Shown: positions 35,201-47,631 of the stretch, piece by piece | Layout: each line of letters begins with the position of its first letter | Numbering within the stretch: position 1 is the stretch's first letter | Assembly: GCF_037975245.1 (NCBI RefSeq) | Contig: NC_092566.1 | Span: 11,127,501-11,191,500, forward strand | DNA length: 64,000 nt | Direction of reading: 5' to 3' | Origin: Apostichopus japonicus | Taxonomy: Eukaryota > Echinodermata > Holothuroidea > Aspidochirotida > Stichopodidae | Made by a program: the position numbers and the translations under genes | Notes under the pieces: generated by a model | Told to the model about the DNA's origin: nothing | What the model saw: only the letters and a program-made list of their open reading frames with translations | The model's database searches: none

Positions 35201-38200
35201 TGTATACAGCTGGTTATAAATGCCTCATATATGATATACATATGTGTTATTTGTATATAAAGTTATTTCTGCCATGGTAGTCAACGATATGAATCTAACA
35301 ATCCTTTTGGACATGAAAACTCAGGACTAAAATTTGGTATTATTTAGAAGGGCATTTATAAATGCTGTCTGAAGAATGTTATTACCCCAATTGGAGGATG
35401 TTGGGATGATGCATCAGACAATACTGTATGTTGAACCTGTAGACTTTATACATAGCTTTTCTTCTAATTGTTAAGGTTGACACTAGAAAGCGGTCGAAAG
35501 CACCCAAAAGTAGAAGTGGCACCAGCAAGTCTCAAGTTTTAACAACAAGTCATCCACCTAACCATGATACCAGCTACCAAGATGAAGGTACAGTGATAGG
35601 GTTGCTCCAGTACCTTAGACATCTGCCAGGGTGCACAATGATGGTTGTCTGGTTAAACCCCATATTCCTCAGTATCATCTTAGAGCCCCTCCAGTGTTAA
35701 TGGAATTAGCCAAGTTATACAGTGGCAAAGAGATCAAGTATGCCTTGTTGTAAGTTTGTTCAATGCTCAGTCTTAACTTCAAGTTCTGGACATGTCAGAA
35801 TTCAATGGATCCAAGAAATGTTGATTTGTTTCTGAGCCCTCAAAGCTGAAGAAGTTTATATCCCCTGACAGGGAGAAATGTTACCATATAAATTTTTAAA
35901 CCTATGTGAAGCCTCCCAACATTATTTCTGATCCGATTTCCCCCTACCGCGGTTTATTAAATTAAACCGCAAATTAGTCATTACCTTTGTGCTAAAAGTG
36001 GAACATGTGATTAGCTACTGTATCTCCATTGGTGCTAGTGTTCTGTTGATGCTTTCTTATGCTAAGATCCCTTTTCAAGGTTAGTCTTTAAACTTGACCA
36101 CAGTAGTCAGGTTGACTTCAAACATAGAATCAGATTGATTGATAACCCTACACACTTTTCCCAAACAAACTTATTTTAAAGCGTTGAATTGGTACAGCAT
36201 TGTGGTATTGTTGTAACATAATGTAATTTGCATACAGTACTGTACTTCTATTGGTATTCAGTTTGTATTTATAATGAAACAAACTGTGCAATATATATAT
36301 ATAGCATATCTAAATTCTAAAATGTTTCTGTTGACCTTCATAGTGGCTACCAAGGATATGCAGACCATCAGTGGTAGACAGTCTGCACAGAATTCTTCAG
36401 ACTGTGAAAACATATCTCCGAAGACCAATTCAAGAGTCGGGAATCTAACAAGGTCTTTCAGGAAGTCAGCACATGAAAAAACAGAGTCTGTCAGAAAGAA
36501 CCATTGTGACACTTCGGTGGTAACTAGTGACGACGCAATCCATCCTGCTAAAGTTTTGCCAACAACAAAGAAATCGAGACAAGGTGACAGTATTAAACGG
36601 GGAAATCCAGTGTCAATTCACCCTTCTCCGAGTGGAACCAAGGAAGTGTCAGTTTTGTCCAAGGATGAAGATGCTGCTCAAGCTGCGTTGTCTTCGCCTC
36701 TCGTAAGATCGAGGCGGCGAAGGACAACGCAGTCAGAGGTAGAAAATGAGTCAGGCCTTCCAGAACAGTTTCCAAATGGTGCCAGTGCTCAAATAGTCGG
36801 CAACAGTGCATCAAGAACATCAGTGCACGTCCAACGTGGAGACGAAGATCCATCGGAATCTGAGGATGAGAATGTACGGAGCGGACAAGATGACTATTCG
36901 GATGAAGATAGTGATGTGGATGCAGACGCTGGCACTGTAAATCCTCCAATAAAGGACATAAGTGAGGTCCATCTTAGGAGACTAGAGGGAATGTCTCCGC
37001 TAGATTTAAGAGACGGGGATAGAAGTGGTGTTATAAGAAGTAGACTTGACAGTGAGTCAGGAGTGATGGACAGTCTTGGAAGAGACGAGGTAGAAAATGA
37101 ATCCTTAAACTCTGGCAAAGGCAAGAGATCTTCAAGTAAATCTGGTAGTCAAAGGAGTAGAAGTGTAAGATCGACCAGGAACACAAAAACAATAAATAAA
37201 ACTACGGGAAAGCCCACAAAAAAAATAAGTAGAACATCTAAAGAACAAATAATTGAAGACGATGAAGAAGACTTTCAAACGTCATCTGTCTCTGAGGTCG
37301 CTGACCCTGATGCCGGGGATTTATCTCGGAGAGAAACAAGTCAAACCATCGACAAATTGGTAACGCCGGAAAAAGTATCGGAAAGGAAAGCGAACAGCAG
37401 TAGCAGCAGACGTTACAGGAAACAGACCAATTCAGAAATTGGATATGTCGACGAGGGTAGCGAAAGCCTCGAAGAAGGGGCCAATCAAGAAGAAGCTAAG
37501 AAATTGGCTAAGCTACAGAGAAAGCTCGGAGGAATGTCTCCTCTCGATAGAACTCTGGTAGGTACCGATGACTAAGTTATTTTTATTTTCGCACTGGCTT
37601 CTCGATATGAATCTTGTGCAAATCTAACCACAATGATTATGAAGATAATTCAGTCACCTCTTTGCAAAATTGTGAAAGATGCTTGGTCTTCCTGACACTC
37701 CTATCTTCAAAATTGCAAGATGTCATTGGTTAATGTAGTGTGAGAGTTTTAGTCAGGTGAGATGTCATGTAACCTCTATATCAAACATCAAACGTGGATT
37801 ATGTCTGAACTCTGACCATCCATGAAGAGCATAAAGAACTCTTTGTTTGAAATTTCTGATCATGATGTTACTTTAAAACTTGACTTATGAAAATAACTCA
37901 TAATACTGATCACATTTGCTACCTTTATACTCTACAGGTACTACAGTATACTTCTCTATTAAATTTAACTTTTCAGTAGTCACCTGTCCTTTCATGTAAA
38001 AAGTGAAAGTCCAAAGTTTTGACATTTTCCTATCATATGAAGTGAAGGAAGAAATAAGCAAGCCTGTTGCATTTCAAGTTGGTATCCTGGATCCTCTGAT
38101 AATCAATAGGAGAATCTACAGAATGGGTTCCCTTACTGGGGTGCAAGAACCCCCAGGAGGTGCGTGAGTCCATCCCAGGGGATTCGTGAGACATTTCTTA

Positions 38201-41200
38201 AAGTCAAAGCTAGAGTACTTTTTGTTGAACTAAAATCTGATATATCATATAATTTAGTAATGTACAAAAGTCATACCTATCTACAAACTCTACAATATTA
38301 CACTATGAACTTGACCTTTAACAAAGCACTGTTATACTGTATGTACAGTATTATAGTATAATAATGACTCCGATCGTATCTCGAAAAGTTGGGGGTTCGT
38401 GAACAATTCTGTCTTCCACAGGGAGTTCGTGGGGGATCAAGTTAGGAAAACCCTGATCTACCATAGTACACATTGTATACTTGCAGACAGTACCACCTTT
38501 CAATTTCAAGTGACAATGCATTATAAATGTGCATATATATGCACCTCACTTCAGGATGGATTATTTTCACATGTTAAAAATGTTAATTACTAATTGCAAA
38601 AACAATTGGAATAAGTGATAATGATGAAAGCTGCTAATGATTACTGTACAGGATTTTTTTTTCATTATACTTCTGTTCAATTACCATTCATCAGGATTTA
38701 CTGGCCAAGTCAAGAGCCCAACTTCGTTCTAATATGTCATCGTCATCCCCTTCTACGGTGACCAACTGGAAGGTCGCTGTCAAGCCGAACACCAACAAAG
38801 CGAAAGGCACAGAGAAAGGCAGTACCAGTGTTTCTAAGGCACATGGAAATAAGGTCAAATCCAGTCTAGTGAAAAAATCAAGGTCAGGCAAGGAGCTCAA
38901 GAAGAAAGCCATTGGGAATATGAAGACCATCACAACGCCCAAGATGGTTCTGGACTCTGATGTGGAGGTAGAGGAAACTGAGGATGAGGGACAGGTATTT
39001 TCCTCCGAGTCAGAAATGGGTAAGTAACAAAATGGTCAAATGTCATGGTCACCTCTGGTTTACATCATGCCGAAAAATACCCACACTTCTTACCCTTATA
39101 GACTGTTAATTTATACTACTGGCGTAGTATGGCAGCCTCCTGGTAGATTTTGGAGCTTACGAATAATGGTTGGTTGGTAATATTAACAACATCTAGGTTT
39201 TACAAACTAATTTGCAAGACGATTTGTATCAGACAAAGTTAGTAACTGAAAATTCAAACACAGTTTGAGAGAAGCACCACAAACTTCGAATTGCAGTTTG
39301 GCTCTCCTAACAATAGCCTACTTGTTTCTTCGCGCCTGTCGTTGCAGAGTGGAAAATCTATGTAGACCACATCTAGCTTGAATGTCAGTTCTGTCTCTTG
39401 GTAAAAATTGATGCAAATGCATTTTCATTTTTCAACTCGATTGGTGGAAGGAAACTGAATATGCATGTATGTAATTAACAAAACTGTACATTTTAAAGGA
39501 CCCAAAACAATATATATATAGATTGTAATTGGTGTTTTTGTTGGAAATCCCATGAACATTGAATTTATGTTGGAACTTTTTGAACAGAAAGTGCTAGCAT
39601 TATCAGTCTATTGTGTTATTTAGGGGAGAGCTAGGCTACACAGACAAACATAAGTGGCCCTCAAAAGTAGACTGTTGTTATTTTCATCGGGTAACCTGGC
39701 AAATTGACCACAATTAATTACGTTATTTATTCTGACATCACTTTAAGTCAATTGTTAAACTGCATCAAAGATGACTCTTTTTTTAGTTTTCATGGTTTAC
39801 AATTTTAGATAGAGTACATTGGTATAATAGGCGAATGTGGTTTAATTTTGTTCTCTTTGTTCCTCCATTGTTTCAGACTAATTATTTTGTTCTATTAGCA
39901 CAGTCGAATGTGTTCTGTAGCTAATCTGTTCTTTTGTTTGCTTTCACAGGTGACGAGGCTATCCCACCAATCAGTACCGCAAAACGAAAAAGCTCAGATT
40001 TGTGCGACCTGGATATTCTGTTGAATTGTATACAAGAAGAAGGCAAAATATCCAGGTACTATGGGAAATTCAATTTGAAACATTTGCAACATGTATAGCG
40101 TTTTCCATGAAACCCTTGCAATGGGGATCCCAGCCACACCCTTAATCAAAAGAAAGCACATCATATCATTCCTGTCAAGTTCCGCAAAATGATAAGCTGC
40201 AGACTCTGAAAATCGCTGAGAATTCCTCTTGAGGAAGCTCTGATGGACACTTCTGGGCAAAAGTACCTGCACATTCCATAATTCACACATAGTGTGACAT
40301 AATTCAAACTAACATATAATGGTTTGACATATATCATCATAAACAGCACATTTTAGAAACGAAATGTCGCCCACCCTTCGTTTTGGTGACTTGACACATG
40401 TCTGGTCGTCAACCAATCAGATTCAAGCTTCTTTGAGTTATTTTCAAATCAAATTCAATCAACTGAGTTTAAGCTTTGAGCGTCGTCACTAGAAATGTAT
40501 TCAAGTCTCCAAAATGGAATACACTGGACTTATAGCAACGATTTGTCTTGTAAAATTTTGAAGACGAGATCTATGGGAGACATATACACAATTAGCACAT
40601 AGATTGAGATATGTTACAGCACTATACAAAATACTTTGGAGATTCTGTAAACAGGATAGATCAGGTGTAGTAGGACCCAGAGCATTATCTATGGCACTGT
40701 TGAGACCGATATGACAGCCCCCTTTGAGAGACACTGAAGAACCCCAATCGGTTGCATGTTCTTATTCAAAGGTTAGAATATCTTGGTCCAATCTGTACAT
40801 TTATGGCACGGGCAACAAGACCCAGTCATTTTTCATAAACAGGAAACCAAGTCACTTTTCAAACAAGTTTTAACGATTTTGCAAACTTTCTCCTAACTCC
40901 GCACTTTGAAGGCAAAAGATATTTTTAGTTTGTTGAATAGTTACTATAAATATAACATAGTTGATTCCTGGATAAAATCAGTGTAGATTAATACTTGTAT
41001 ATGAAAAATCTACCATTCCAAAACAACTCTTCATTTGGTGAAATGAGAGCGAAACAAAAACAAACAAATAGAGATGGGAAAGCATCTAAATACTGTTCCA
41101 ATATTAGTTTTTTTGCTTTTTCAGTTAAATCTTTTTTTTTCTCGGGTGAAACCATAGGAACTACATTATTTGCTGTACATTATTTCTTAAGGCATTTTTT

Positions 41201-44200
41201 TTCCTCCTTTGTAGAAATGACATGAAAAACAAAAGGTTGAAGACTGTTCATGACAAGATAATCAGTGACACTACAGACGATATTCTCGAATTGGTAAGAT
41301 AACTTCCATCTTTGTGCTTCTGGAACCGAGAGGGGTGGTGGGGGTTGGGGAGAGGAGGGATGAGAACAAATATATTTCTGTGATAAAGATAAGTCTTGTA
41401 GCATCTGTGGCTGCAGTGTTGTGTTTTTTTTGCCATGCTCTGTGTAGCGTCTTACCATAATTATGACATGGAATGAATGCCAACCAGATTGAAAAGAAGC
41501 ATGAAAGTGGCACGGTCCACGTAAATGTCAATATAGAGTAAAATGACAGTGGTCCAGTCTGGTCTCAAAATGGTCTCAAAGAGTAATATTAAATTGCAGT
41601 GGGACAGTCTTTGGCTGTCAGTTAAAAATTTAATATATTATAATAATCTAATCTAATATGTTATTATAATATAATCTCTTTGATGGACAGATTTATGTAA
41701 CAGAAGAAAAAAAAAGCCTAAAGAAATGAATCATAAATCTAATAAAATAAAGTCTAAAAAATACCAACAGCTATATATAGAGGAATAATTTCTTCCTGCG
41801 AGTTGTGGAGGTGAGGATGAGGGTTGGTGGGGGTGGGGGGGGGGAGGTAAAAGAGGGAAGAAAGGCAAAGACTATGGGTGTTGAGGAATGGTATGGTAAC
41901 ACCTTTAAAGAATCTTGAAGAATCTTTTTACAGCATCACCTGTTCTTCAATATCATAATCTAATAAAATAAAGTCTAAAAAATAACCACCAGCTATGTAC
42001 AGAGGAATAATTTCTTCCTGCGAGTTTGGGAGGTGGGGATGAGGGTTTGGGAGGGAGGTACAAGAGATAGCAAGGCAAAGGCGTTGGGTGTTGAGGAATG
42101 GTATTGTAACACCTTTAAAGAATCTTGCAGAATCTTTCATTATTCTTTCTACAGCATCATGTGTTCTGCAACTTCATCTGTGTACAAAACCTGCATAAAC
42201 TTACATGATTTTGGATAATTTGTGTACACAGTATGACACAAAATGAATAGCTACTGTATGCAAACTAATCAAAAGTAAAAAACAAAAATAATAATTAACG
42301 TTAAGCTTGAAACCGCTGAAAGTCCATTTATAAGGGCACTGGTCTAATCAGGGAAGTGAGAAAATAAGGCTGTTTTATTGCTGTACTCAAAAGTTATTGA
42401 CATGTAACTTGTTATTACAAAAACTTCAGCATATCTGAACATTGTCATTTTTTGAATGAAATTATTTTAACTTTTCTTTTTTGTTTTTTCCTTGGATAGC
42501 TTGAATTAAAGGTTCAACTGAAACGTATCATCCTCTCGGAAAAGAAAACCCAAACGGAAGTAACGAAGAAGAGAAAAGAGTTATTGGAGCTCCAGCAACA
42601 TCAGAGAAGGTTGGTGTCACATGAATCGTCAATAGCACACACCATTGTCATCTTATATATTGTCTTCTTCAGTCTTTAGTCCTCTTCTTTAACTCTCTAC
42701 AGAGGATGCTCAATGCTCTGATTTATTCAACCCCTCCCTCTCTCTCCCCCCACCCCATGTATTCATATTGAGCTTGAACAATAGCAACTAAGCCCATTTC
42801 ATAATTCCGTCATCAGATGTATTGTATTCATCAATGTACTGTCAAGAAGACAAATCAGTGGACCAAATACTAATACTGATCAGCTTTAGACCAATGAATG
42901 AGACAAGTTTTGAGAAGCTATGATTGGCTGATTTTGAATTGTGCAGCTTCAAGTTAAGCCCGGGTCACATCTGCGCGATCCAACACGCGATTCAACTCGC
43001 AACTAAAATCACGCGCATTAGAAAAGTTGCTTCTGAGAAGTTGCGCTGATTAGGACATTGCTCTATTGCAAATCAACCCATATCAACGGCGCAACTTTTA
43101 TTGCGCAACAAGTTGATACCCGTGTCTAACTACGCGATTCAACCTTCAATTGTATTGCGAGTTGAATGGTGTGTTGAATAGCGCAGATGTGACCCGGGCT
43201 TTATTCAACTCAATTAAATTCAAATTTATTTCTTATGTTATCATACAGAAAAAAGACATAACACACAGGAACATTGGAGTGGCTCACATTGTGCTTCTTC
43301 CCCAGCATCTTGGTGATGCTACTTAATATGGTGACTTCAGGCAAAACTTGTGTCTTGATATATCATAGTCCAAGAAGATAAGAACAATATGATTTATCAT
43401 AGTCAAAGAAGATAAGAACAATATGAGTTTTAGTAATACATCTACAGCTATTTCAATTGTCATGTTATTCACCATTGAAATGTACTAAATGTCCGGTAAT
43501 GCTCCTGTTATAGTCCTGAAATGAGGATGGCTGTTTGTCACGGGTTACGTAAGGCGGTGGACAGGAAATGAAGACAATAATGGCTCGGTTGTAGAGTTTG
43601 GGACAGTTGTTGAGCAACTCCCGGTTCTTCAGTTGGCAGCAAAACATGTGGGAACATGAACTTACCCTGGGCAGTAACACACGTTTGGGAACACTAAGTT
43701 ATCCTGGGCTGTAACACACGTTTGGGAACAAGAAGTTACCTGATGGGCTATAACAAACGTTTGGGAACAAAAAGTTACCCTGAGCTATAACACACATTTG
43801 GTAAGTTACCCTGTGGACACATGTGGGAACACCCAGTAACCCAACTTTCAGTACAGAAAAATATCCAGGAACACACAGTAGCCACCTTTTACTAAATTCA
43901 GGCAGGAAACACACAGTATAACTGCACGGTACGTAGGAGTGTGTCGTCACTATTGCATCGACATAATAATAATGGGCCACGCCACAATTGCTGCTACTGT
44001 TTTTTATATTAGCCCGCATCATCTCAGGCAAACATTCCATCCAAACACACTGAATGAATGTCAATTGAAGTTAAGCAATTTTACTTGCATAGTCCAGTTG
44101 ACTATGCATAGTCCAGTTGACCTGGCATTCCCTCACGGCCTTGCCCATGACACACCCATTACTTATTTACATACGGTATGCATGTATTCCATCTGGCTAT

Positions 44201-44826
44201 GTGACACTGTTGGCTATTCAGTATTGTCCTAAATGTTCATATAAGATCGAAATGTTGTTTTATGAATATTAAAAACTGAACCAGAGCATGTTCAAAACTT
44301 TTTTTCTGTTTTTTTCTTCTTACCTCCATAAACTGTCCAGTTCAAAAGCCATTTTCCAAAATTGTCCCGACGGCAATCGGGGTTTGAATTATTTATTTAC
44401 TACATATCTGTCATACCACTTGCTACACATTTCTTATTTACGGCTTGGCTTGCCTATAAAGAGTGGTTATTCTGTGTAAATTGTCAGATTCAAAGCACCA
44501 GGGGTGCACTCTGTACAATCATAACACTTGGTTAATACGCCCTCAATGACCTTATACAAAGCCAATATATACGCATTTACACACCAGTAGAATCACTGTG
44601 GTTGAGTGGTACGGACTTTGGTCTGTGACACAAGATCCGGGGGTTCGATTACTACCTTCGTCTGATGAGTCCCAAAGGACAAAACCAGTCGGGGAGCGGA
44701 ATTTTTCTGGTGTTATTCTTTATTTATTTACTATATATATGTAATTGAAATCGTAGTGAGTTGGAAAATATATATATACACATATATATACATACATACA
44801 CTACTACATACCTTGTGGTATACATA

Positions 44827-44866
<40 letters not shown>

Positions 44867-46736
44867 CTGTATATACATATATAAATATATATATATAGAT
44901 ATAGATACATATAAACATACACTACAACATACCTTGTGGTGTATGATTGTAACATAAAAGATCTGACAGTAATTTTACTGTTTGTGTGAGCATTATGGCA
45001 AAGACTTAAGGATGTCGTTTGTACAGATGTATAATTTGTTGTCTTCGATCACAGGACAACTATTAAGAGAAGTAGGTACCCGAGATCTTTGTTTTGGTGG
45101 CAGATGTCAGAGCAAAAAATAGACAATGAGAAAGTAACTGGAAAATTAATTTATAAGCAAATTTATCAAAGAGCAAAGAAATCTAAGATTTGGCCAGAAC
45201 AGGATTTAAACATTAGCCCTCGGTGAGTCTATAAGGTACGAGGAAAAGAGAGACAACAAAAAACAGAAACGAAAAGGGCAAAACAATTTCAACCCATGTC
45301 ACTCTGATATTTTCAAAGCTTAAGAAGAACACTTAGTAAGTGTAACAGAATCTGGCGAGGAAATGAAAAGACATCGATGGCAGTTAGCAAGAATGTCTGA
45401 ACTCAGGAAGAAACTGAAACTCCAAATAAATTTGTACCAATTAAGCAACCACGTATTGTGCCCATTTCAGAAGCTGTCGACGATGTTTCATGTCGGAAGA
45501 ATCATAACATATATCTCTCCTCTCCTTTTTTTTTTTTTACTCCTCTCCTCTTAAAGTGCCTTACTGTGCTCCGTCTGCTTCCTGTCCGTTTCAATTACCC
45601 TGTAAATCCGTAACATGATAATCTAAGTCTTTATTGGTGACATTCAACCCAGCTGTTAGCAGTATCAAAGCTCTTAAGATTTGCCTCCTGGTAATTGGCG
45701 CATAATCTGATCTTACACTGTAACATGAGACATTAAGCTTAATGTTTGGGCCCACTCTTAAAGCTCTGCCTATGACACTCTAAATATAAAATATATGTAT
45801 TTCAACAACAACAAAAAAGAATAAAAATATATATATAGATAAAAGGAATAAAAATATAAAAAATCCGGAAAGTAATACTGCAACATTTACTTTGAAGAAT
45901 TGACGGAGAATTTTTTTCCTATATTGCGACATTTGGTAAAAACTAGAAAAATGACACAAACTTAGAATTGTTTGTCTCGACCCTCTGTGTGAGTAGACCA
46001 ATATTTTGCTGTCAACCATTTCATCACTTGGATCTGTCAGCCATTCGATTACAACATTGCACACTGTATTGGTGGTATACTGTCCTGTCTATTGGAACGA
46101 TCTGTGTGACCATTTTTTTTTTGGTGATAAAAGTAACTCTTGCCTTCAAGGAGTCAGTGAAAGCCAGACACAGTCCTATTCAGTACATCCCATGTTTGTT
46201 CATGGTAGCAATCCAGTTAAACTTTTCAAAGTATTGCTTCTATACCCTTGTACAGAATTAATGAAAACCAAAGAATTTTGAAGATTGGTTTCATTTTTTA
46301 TTTTCTCTCATTAAAAAAAAAATTTGGGGGGGGGGCTATTACACAAATAACCAGTCCGGCAAGAATAACCTTTGACCGTTGTCTTAGTTTACAGTGATTG
46401 AGCAGTGTTCAATGTTTGTTGGTATAGGATGCTTTCAAGCCTCAGGCCCTGCATAGCCTATACCCCGATAAGTGCAAAGATCGTCGGCTAGATTGAGATC
46501 TTGCTTCCCTCTGCATCTGAAATACCTGCAGCCTGTAGAGAAACCCTGCTCCTCACCTTTTTTCTTTATCCGTTTTGTCAATTTGTAGTCTCCATGGAAG
46601 AATATCGGATGTTAAGAAGATGAAGGAGAGCGCCACCAATGACAACGCTAATGAAGAGGAGATCGAGGAGTTTCTTAACTCATTAGGCAATCTCTACAAG
46701 GAGGATGCCAGCAGTATGTCATGTGGTGGCAACTAA
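32223..46736 (+). CDS. CENPU: CENP-U-like inner kinetochore protein, nine exons
   Basis: Exons 32223-32296, 34516-34618, 35476-35587, 36344-37557, 38695-39019, 39950-40055, 41215-41293, 42500-42609 and 46589-46736 join in phase to a 756-residue protein. The identification rests on the C-terminus: SDLCDLDILLNCIQEE, then a coiled coil with KKRKELLELQQHQ, then EEFLNSLGNLYKED. These match human CENP-U in order and spacing (SDIKELNIVL, KKRQRMIEVQDEL, YFLSNLKQLYQDY). Known role: CENP-U pairs with CENP-Q in the CENP-O/P/Q/U complex of the constitutive centromere network and recruits Plk1. The N-terminal three quarters are disordered, Ser/Arg/Lys-rich with acidic blocks. The start has a basic patch (KKYLRAGS, KRTTKVRAFHISYDKI). 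GMSPLD occurs twice, at about residues 312 and 493. The protein is nearly twice the human length (418). A different coiled-coil nuclear protein is the main alternative. Confidence 0.72.
32781..33009. repeat. 42-bp tandem repeat built on a 21-bp palindrome
   Basis: About five and a half units of 42 bp. Each begins with TTCGCAGGGC-A-GCCCTGCGAA, a perfect inverted repeat around a central A, followed by a spacer TAGC(C/T)GGACACA and ACCT. Later units carry CGAA-to-CGAAC or TTCA changes. A diverged partial unit recurs near 34097-34150 (CAGCCCTGC ... TTCGCCGGGCTGCGAA). It lies in intron 1 of the CENP-U-like gene. Confidence 0.9.
33010..33700. repeat. degenerate low-complexity repeat region
   Basis: Recurrent phrases such as TTTGGGG, GGCTTTT, GGCCCC and CCCAAAATTG in both orientations, spaced roughly 25-40 bp. 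It reads like an old, decayed tandem or inverted repeat in intron 1 of the CENP-U-like gene. A clear period could not be fixed by eye. Confidence 0.4.
34928..35003. repeat. 76-bp near-perfect hairpin in a CENP-U-like intron
   Basis: The two 38-nt halves are reverse complements with only three mismatches. The outer part pairs AATCACCAGTTTTTC with GAAAAACTGGTGATT. The centre is CCATTAATGG. It lies between exons 2 and 3. The size matches a fold-back MITE or a microRNA-like precursor. Confidence 0.85.
38119..38455. mobile_element. dispersed hAT-like repeat, copy 1
   Basis: Most of its length matches the copy at 47632 (shared CTGATATATCATATAATT, AATGTACAAAAGTC, CTCTACAATATTACACTATG and TCTCGAAAAGTTGGGGGTTC). 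The right end is GTTAGGAAAACCCTG; the left end is degenerate (CAGAATGGGTTCCC). ATCTA is present on both sides. It lies in the intron before exon 5 of the CENP-U-like gene. Confidence 0.7.
41736..42177. repeat. 221-bp tandem duplication
   Basis: Two head-to-tail copies start at 41736 and 41957. Both begin AATCTAATAAAATAAAGTCT and include GAGGAATAATTTCTTCCTGC, then GGTGTTGAGGAATGGTAT and CACCTTTAAAGAATCTTG. The first copy holds a long G-run. It is in the intron between exons 7 and 8 of the CENP-U-like gene. Confidence 0.9.
42957..43200. mobile_element. PIF/Harbinger-like MITE, 244 bp
   Basis: The ends AGCCCGGGTCACATCTGCGC and GCGCAGATGTGACCCGGGCT are exact 20-bp inverted repeats. TTA flanks both sides (42954-42956 and 43201-43203), the 3-bp duplication typical of PIF/Harbinger. 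The interior repeats GCGATTCAAC and GCGCAAC motifs on both strands, and there is no coding frame. Confidence 0.88.
43645..43850. repeat. short minisatellite
   Basis: About five diverged units of 38-41 bp with the core CACACGTTTGGGAACA, AAGTTACC and CTGGGCTATAA. It lies in the last intron of the CENP-U-like gene. Confidence 0.75.
44595..44770 (+). mobile_element. SINE-like unit with a hammerhead ribozyme core
   Basis: A tRNA-like head with an A-box-like GTGGTTGAGTGGTACGG and a B box GGGTTCGATTA is followed at 44662 by CTGATGA, a 4-bp stem GTCC/GGAC with loop CAAA, and AAAAC, then CCAGTC at 44685-44690. This is the order of a type I hammerhead. The 3' flank GGGGAGCGGAA is the expected stem I partner, but the matching 5' strand (TTACTACCTTCG) pairs poorly. 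The tail ends in a TA microsatellite and TAATTGAAATCGTAGTGAG, a motif also found at about 4735, 4990 and 49370. Confidence 0.6.
44662..44690 (+). ncRNA. degenerate hammerhead ribozyme core
   Basis: CTGATGA (44662-44668), stem II GTCC-CAAA-GGAC (44669-44680), then AAAAC where GAAAC is expected. The position of G12, the general base, is A. The predicted cleavage site is after GTC at 44690. Loss of G12 and poor stem I pairing predict an inactive copy. Confidence 0.6.
44738..44925. repeat. TA-rich microsatellite with internal duplication
   Basis: TA, TACA and TAGA repeats. ACTAC(A)ACATACCTTGTGGTAT occurs twice, near 44800 and 44921, within the tract. Confidence 0.8.
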
Positions 46737-46816
46737 TGGCGACAAAAGGTTGTGTCAGGTGGTAACTGACTAGACAAGTCGAATTCCTGTGAAATCGCAT
46801 CAGCATACTGAATAAC

Positions 46817-47182
46817 TTAAAGGCATTGAAGACTCGCCCCAAACTGCATGCCACCCTCTGAAAAAGTTAAATTTCCGGTGCTTGCAAATGACGTTTTCTT
46901 CTTGTCGCTACAAAATGCAGACAGTAATGAAACGTGATACCTTGTTATCTTTTATCTAGACCTGAGATGTCCATCGCTGCTATGTACACTGTGTTGTGGG
47001 TATTGACCGTAGCTGTATGTATTGACTGTACTCTGGTGTCTAATTACCGACGGTAGCAAGCTGTGTGTGTATTTTCTGGGATCGATGGTGGTGTCTTAAC
47101 ACTTTTGTTACACCTCATTCGAAACTAGGTCAGATTACCGGCATGAGACGTTACTTTGTGCGCGAGTCTTCACACCCTTTAA
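46817..47182. mobile_element. TTAA-flanked MITE, copy 3 (inverted)
   Basis: Same family as 16109 and 23047 but in the opposite orientation. Both borders are TTAA. It begins only 80 bp after the CENP-U-like stop codon, so it probably lies within the 3' UTR and could supply its polyadenylation or regulatory sequence. Confidence 0.87.
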
Positions 47183-47631
47183 CTCTGTAAATAGCTTAGC
47201 AAATGTTAGAAAAAATTATGCCCAGCTGTGGGTATTTCTTTGAGGAACAAAATAATTAACGGTAGTGTGATGATGTTGCAAAATATATCTCTTATAGCTG
47301 AATTAAACCTGCTGTTTTGTCATGGATGGAACACCAGTTGTTAAGACTATATTTCTAGTTTTGGAAGGGAAGTTGCAGTGATTGCCATTTTTTTTTAAAT
47401 CCAGCAATGTGGTGTTGTACTGGTGTTAGTTCTGCTCCTCTCTGGCAATCAGCTAAGAAATAAATTTATCAATATGATATTTGTAAAAAGGATGATAAAT
47501 ACAAAGTCATTGCAATTTTTGCTGTCAGACCCTTATTCTCCTGTAAACATTGGTACCCCCCCCCCCCCGTGACATGCTAGAATGACCACACAACATCATC
47601 AGATGTGTTGAAGTTTTATAACTCTTTAGGG

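Noticed and set aside
36593-37124. Two minus-strand frames
   Set aside because: Antisense shadows of the large CENP-U-like exon 4.
43645-43850. Regular repeats considered as a CRISPR-like array
   Set aside because: Units are diverged and contiguous without unique spacers, and the genome is clearly animal; it is a minisatellite.
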